NCBI GenBank assembly: GCA_004123355.1
Contig: SCHM01000006.1
Location: 372,001 to 436,000, forward strand
Length of the DNA: 64,000 bases
Origin: Amphirosellinia nigrospora
Lineage: Eukaryota; Ascomycota; Sordariomycetes; Xylariales; Xylariaceae
Direction of reading: 5' to 3'
The notes beneath the pieces were generated by a model. It was not told the origin of the DNA and searched no databases. It saw only the letters and a program-made list of their open reading frames with translations. The stretch's first letter is position 1; each line of letters begins with the position of its first letter. A program made the translations under genes and the position numbers. Positions 59,774 through 64,000 of this stretch are shown piece after piece.

Positions 59774-60668
59774 TTACCTGTAAGCTAGTACGAGGAATAC
59801 GACCATGACTGCAGCATAGCCTGCTGTGGAGGTGAGCACATCTTTTCCGGTCGCGTCAGTGGCGAAGACGACCATTGCGAGCGCAAATATTACTGTAGAC
59901 ACCGAAACGGTCACTAGGTCTACCGTGAGAGTTGGCTTGAGAGTCATAAGTATAACCGGCGCAATAAGTGCCACGCCTCCGAATAATGCCATGTGGAACC
60001 GTGATCTGATTCTTTCCAGGAGATTTCTTTGGAGTAGTCTTCCCCTATCAAGCTCGCGGAACCCAAGCGGCCCAATTGGATATGAAGGAAGTGTACCAAA
60101 TTGCATACGGCTTCTCAACAGCCATTGTGGTACCTTCCAGCGAGTTGTGTTTGTTCTTTCGATAACCTGAAATTCTCCCTTTCCACCAAGGAAGTCATAA
60201 GTAGCACGTTTGTCGAACCCAACTTCTTGAGATAACGTCTCGTAGTTTCGAATGGCGTCGGCTACAGAATCGTTAGTACTAAGGCTCAGTTCCGCTTCAT
60301 TCAGACGTACCATATCTTTGAAGCAGGTCATCGATTTCCCTGTCTCCATTTTCTTCAGTCTCAACCCCTGTTCTCAGTTTCTCTTGTCGCTGAAGAGATG
60401 GAGTTTCATGGGGCGGGTTCATCAAGGCATTTTGTTTCTTAACAAGCTCGGCCTGTAATTTCGCAATGCGGTGGAGCTGTAATGATCGAAAGCTAAGAAC
60501 GGCCAGTCTTGTCACTTTGTCTCCATCGATCTGCCGAATCTGCTCTCGCAGGAGTGCATCGTCTATTGAAGTTGACAGTAGCTCGGGAAGTTGTGGCAGG
60601 TTCCTTTGCGGGAAATTGGCCTCGATGCTGCCCGCGGAGGAAAAGGAAGAGGTGGGCATTTGTGACAT
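59774..60668 (-). CDS. DUF6594-family membrane protein
   Basis: Two-exon gene. Exon 1 from 60668 encodes an N-terminal helical region (RLAVLSFRSLQLHRIAKLQA, EIDDLLQRY). The exon ends at a GTACGT donor and rejoins at TGTAG in the frame ADAIRNYETLSQEVGFDKRA, so no frameshift is needed. The C-terminal third has three membrane helices: MALFGGVALIAPVILMTL, LVTVSVSTVIFALAMVVFAT and AGYAAVMVVFLVLAYR. This N-terminal coil plus C-terminal three-helix layout is typical of the fungal DUF6594 family, which is expanded next to HET and other accessory genes and has no assigned function. The reading frame is intact. Confidence 0.75.
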
Positions 60669-62900
60669 TTACTAAACGGTCAATTGAGAACGAAATCAAA
60701 ACAACATTATGTGTATCCTAAGGGTTGAATGAGGCATTCTTTTTTTTTCGACAGTTTCTTATCATAATCAGCGCTGACTTGCCGTATTACCGAGCACATG
60801 TGGCGTGTCGGGGAAAAGGCTATTTATTATTACCAGGTGGCGGTACCCCGCCGCGCGTAGCTTTATGAGTGGCTTTACATGCAGTGCTACTCTTGAATAT
60901 TCATCATGAGTAGGTCATTGTACAAGCCGGGTACCCTGGTACCAAGACAATTAGGTACGTCCTCATTTATCCTACATTCACGGAAAACTGCATCCAATTG
61001 CTTTCACCCACGACGAACAACTGGGACGCAATTCAGGGAAGGCTGATCTTAGCGTGTGCAATATGTGTCATGATTGTTGCAACTAATATATATGAGTAGC
61101 AGGGAGACACGTACGTACGTTTCAAACCTATTGGCATGGGTATCACAGCGCCCGCACCACATTGTGTACAGCGCATATGCTGCGATCGATCCACGCGGCT
61201 TCGGGGTATCCCGAGCGAGATCAGCTAAGTACTTAAGAGGTAAGCAAGCAGGCTAAAATTATTCTGCATCGAAGAACCTGGAATGAGGCGAGGTAATATC
61301 CGGTATTATATAACCAAGCCACAATCTTCGCCTTGCGGAAAGCAGGGTCTTGATTCCGGTTGGCAAGCTGCTCGCAAAGGAATATCTCTCAATATTAGTT
61401 GTCTTGTTGAAGTTTAAAGTTTAAAGGCCCTGTGGGCGAAAGGTTTAGGTGGGCCAATAGAACTAAGGGATAGTAGCGTAACTTGCAAATATCCCCCACC
61501 AACCAATAAGCAAACATAGCACGTAGAAAGGGTCCAAGTCTGCCTTGGTCAGGCTTATTGATTTTATTAAGCGACGTGGTTCGCGGGCTATGCATGCGCT
61601 AAAATATGTCTCGCGAATAGCTACATATGATAGGACATCCGGAATTCTAGAATCAGGGAGTCGATTTGCAAATGGTGGGGTTCAAATCTGTGTCTAGAGT
61701 TAGTTAGGTAGCGCATATTTTGCAAGCGTAATCAACTGCACATGTTGGGTTCAAATGTTTTGAGATGAGGTAATATTTATGCCAAAGAAGCGGGTTCCAT
61801 CTGCTGTCCATCTTATCTCGATGCCACTTTTCATCACGAGGCGCAGGTACACAGAACTAGATAAGGCGGTTCCCTGTATATAGTCAGATAGATATCATAG
61901 AGACGGTTTTAAAGGCAAAAAATGGGTTCACGACAAGCATTATCCATTCCTGGTACCTTCTCGTGGTATAAGTGAGCCTACCACCTTGGCGAGAGATGAA
62001 AAACCGGACACGTTTAGGTGGGGTAATTCAAGATATGTAAATTAAACATGAATAACTTCATATGTGCATTTATTGCCACCCATCCAAGGCCTATTGTAGA
62101 TCGAGTGAAGACCAAGTGAGGCTGTAAGTCCGGTTTAGGCGTCGTCCATATCTTCCAGCAGTAACTTACCCGAAGGATGCGGCTCGTGGAAAGAAATCGC
62201 GTGATCTACGACACCCTGGCTACCTGTTAGGGGCATGAATTGCCTATACAACTTTTCAGGCACGAGAAGTCAGTCCACACCATTTTCCTGGTCGCTCAAT
62301 CGGGTTCAGTTGCGAGAACAATGTAGAGAAGACCCTGCAGGCACGCTTCTTAAGGAGAAGACTCGTGTTTGGGGCGCAGCGCTCCTACATGAGTCTACGT
62401 TGGTGAGACGTTAGATACGGGCGGATCGGGGGTGCCTCTAGTTTTCACCTTCGCCTTAGGCACTTTAGGCTCGCAGGTGGGCCTTCCTTAGTATCTCCCG
62501 AGTCGATGAAGAATCTCGATATTTATTGTGCCACATCTTGAGGCCTTTAGCTTAATAGCGGTTCTGGCTCAACGTAGTCTGGTGTGCGGAGAAACTGACG
62601 CTCCTCAGGCAGCATCCCCGTAAGCTAATGCGAGCAATATTCGTCGACTACGGGTCGGCTAGCTGATCGAACTTCTTTCGAAAAGACACTCGGACAGTGT
62701 TCAGCCTCTTGCAGCGCCTCGGTGTTTCCCTTAGCTTTCGGGTTGTTGACCGGAGAAGAAGAATCTGTGAGAGGTCGGGCTGCTGAGTTCACCAAGACGA
62801 AACTGGCGGCCCTCGTCTGCTCCCATAGCCCTCGTGGGTTTCTTAGACCGGGCGGACGAGGTCACTTGCCTAATCATAAGAGAACTTGAATAGGAGGAGC
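60669..62900. other. Gene-poor right flank
   Basis: About 2.2 kb with no convincing gene. It contains a short ACGTACGTACGT tract near 61109-61120. Several stretches have the irregular look of decayed repeats. Confidence 0.35.
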
Positions 62901-63720
62901 GCCGGAGAGACTACCTAAACGTGTGCTTTTGTGATCCATTACTGCGAAGGCCGCCGGCCAATGCCGGTCACGGGAGTTCAACAGGCGTAGCAAAAGTGTT
63001 CCCAGAACTGAGGTCCTCTAGATTGAGGCCACTAAAGATATCTGGGATTGCGACTGTAGGCTTCTTCTGTACGTCTTCAGGTCCGGGCGAGAAGTTTTTA
63101 GGCATACCGGGCCACGCCCGCAAAAGAAGCTATACCTGTTGCCCTGGTTTTTCTTTTACGCATCTTTTGCGAATGGTGTCTTCATACCTGCCGAGAGCAT
63201 TATTAAGAACAGTAAAGCGTTGCAAACACCGTCTGATTTCTGTTAGGCTAGCTTAGGCATCACCAAACGAAACGCTCTCAATGGTGTTCTCGTCAATGAT
63301 ATCGCCTTCGTTCATATAAACTTTAGAAACCCCATTTGCTCAAACCATACTGTTCGCCGGACGCTATGGCGACCTCAAGACGTTGATGGAAGCTTGAATC
63401 CGTCTTCGCGCCAGGATTGGATGAGGCGATAGGGTGGTGAGATGGAATTGATGTTTTTAAGCATGGTAAGAGACCAGAGAATCAAATGTATGCAGGATGA
63501 AGTCCCCTACTATTGGTGATCTTTTACATACAACTTAACGTTACAGGGCTCTGTACGGATTATCGTGGGCTCAACCTGGCCATTCCATATGTTCTCGCCC
63601 CTAATGTTTATTTGTCGAAGCTCCTCGGCGGTCAAGAATCGAGGTTCCTTAGCCTACTGAGCGTAGAAATAATAACAAAAACATTACCCTGTCGCGCCGC
63701 GGCGGCATCGCCTACCTAGG
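62901..63720 (+). mobile_element. Degraded Ty3/gypsy-type retroelement trace
   Basis: At about 63547-63600 the plus strand reads GLCTDYRGLNLAIPYVLA, a clear echo of the reverse-transcriptase block LCVDYRGLN that is conserved in gypsy-type pol. The following residues (YLSKLLGG, then RFLSLLS) have the spacing of the next RT positions but are heavily altered. Stops interrupt the region on all frames. No long terminal repeats, integrase or RNase H blocks were found. A relic of one element is the best interpretation. Confidence 0.4.
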
Positions 63721-64000
63721 TACCGCCAATCCCATAGTAACCTTAGTGGCGCTAATCTAACTGCTGGCACAGCACGATATGAAACAAAGAGACTAAAAGA
63801 GACGAAGGTAATGATATATGAATATAAATTCTGCAAGCTGACTTATTTATCGATGGCAAACACCCGCCCAATAGAAGCAACAACTTTGAAATCTCAAACA
63901 CAGCAAAGGCGCTTCTCAGTCTCCCATTCCCCGTTCTGTGCACCCAGGAACCATACCACAGGCAACAACAGTGGCAACAGGGGAATTCTCCATAACAAGG
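63721..64000. other. Right end of window
   Basis: Nothing recognised. The 63-codon minus-strand frame at 63752-63943 has no family features. Confidence 0.3.

Noticed and set aside
62921-63256. 111-codon plus-strand frame as a gene
   Set aside because: No recognisable feature, and it lies beside a decayed retroelement. Possibly part of the relic.
1-64000. CRISPR arrays, rRNA genes, PKS or NRPS genes, telomere repeats
   Set aside because: None seen on either strand. The setting is eukaryotic, and no ketosynthase or adenylation motifs were found.

Overview
The window looks like nuclear DNA of a filamentous ascomycete (Pezizomycotina). The protein families are fungal: HET-domain proteins, Zn2Cys6 regulators, a UstYa-type (DUF3328) protein, GH55 and GH71 glucanases, and DHA-type MFS pumps. 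Genes are split by short GT-AG introns of about 45-75 nt, and there is a nuclear tRNA-Arg with a tiny anticodon-loop intron. The gene set is accessory in character (allorecognition, secondary metabolism, secreted hydrolases, a decayed retroelement), as in subtelomeric or other non-core regions.

Layout. 0-3 kb: no recognisable gene. 3-6.7 kb (-): a regulator joining a Zn2Cys6 cluster to C-terminal C2H2-like fingers. 7.5-14.5 kb: an alpha/beta-hydrolase fragment, an 80-bp inverted repeat, tRNA-Arg(TCT), a DHA14-type pump and an AflR-like regulator, which together resemble the remains of a polyketide-type cluster. 15.4-23.7 kb: two HET-domain genes flanking a secreted sulfatase. 24.1-28.5 kb: an ABM-like barrel protein whose N-terminus copies the histone H3 tail, a secreted HExxH protease-like protein and a small secreted protein. 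29.2-34.1 kb: a very large GH55 beta-1,3-glucanase. 35.3-39.7 kb: a membrane protein with a conserved Cys motif, a small secreted repeat protein and a divergently transcribed UstYa-like gene. 41.2-43.3 kb: a GH71 alpha-1,3-glucanase. 46.2-53.6 kb: Zn2Cys6 regulator, DHA1-type MFS, P450 and methyltransferase. 54-60.7 kb: a small hypothetical gene, two convergent kinase-like genes and a DUF6594 membrane protein. 62-64 kb: a degraded Ty3/gypsy trace.

Two themes stand out. First, genes between 35 and 54 kb (UstYa-like oxidase, secreted repeat peptide, P450, methyltransferase, MFS, Zn2Cys6 regulator) have the composition of a dikaritin-type RiPP cluster. No tyrosinase or Kex2-spaced repeats are seen, so this is a hypothesis. 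Second, almost every conserved gene carries one or more apparent one-base deletions, often in G or C homopolymers, where the conserved protein continues in the next frame. That pattern favours uncorrected sequencing indels over real loss of so many genes, so gene spans below run across these breaks and broken genes are generally called CDS.
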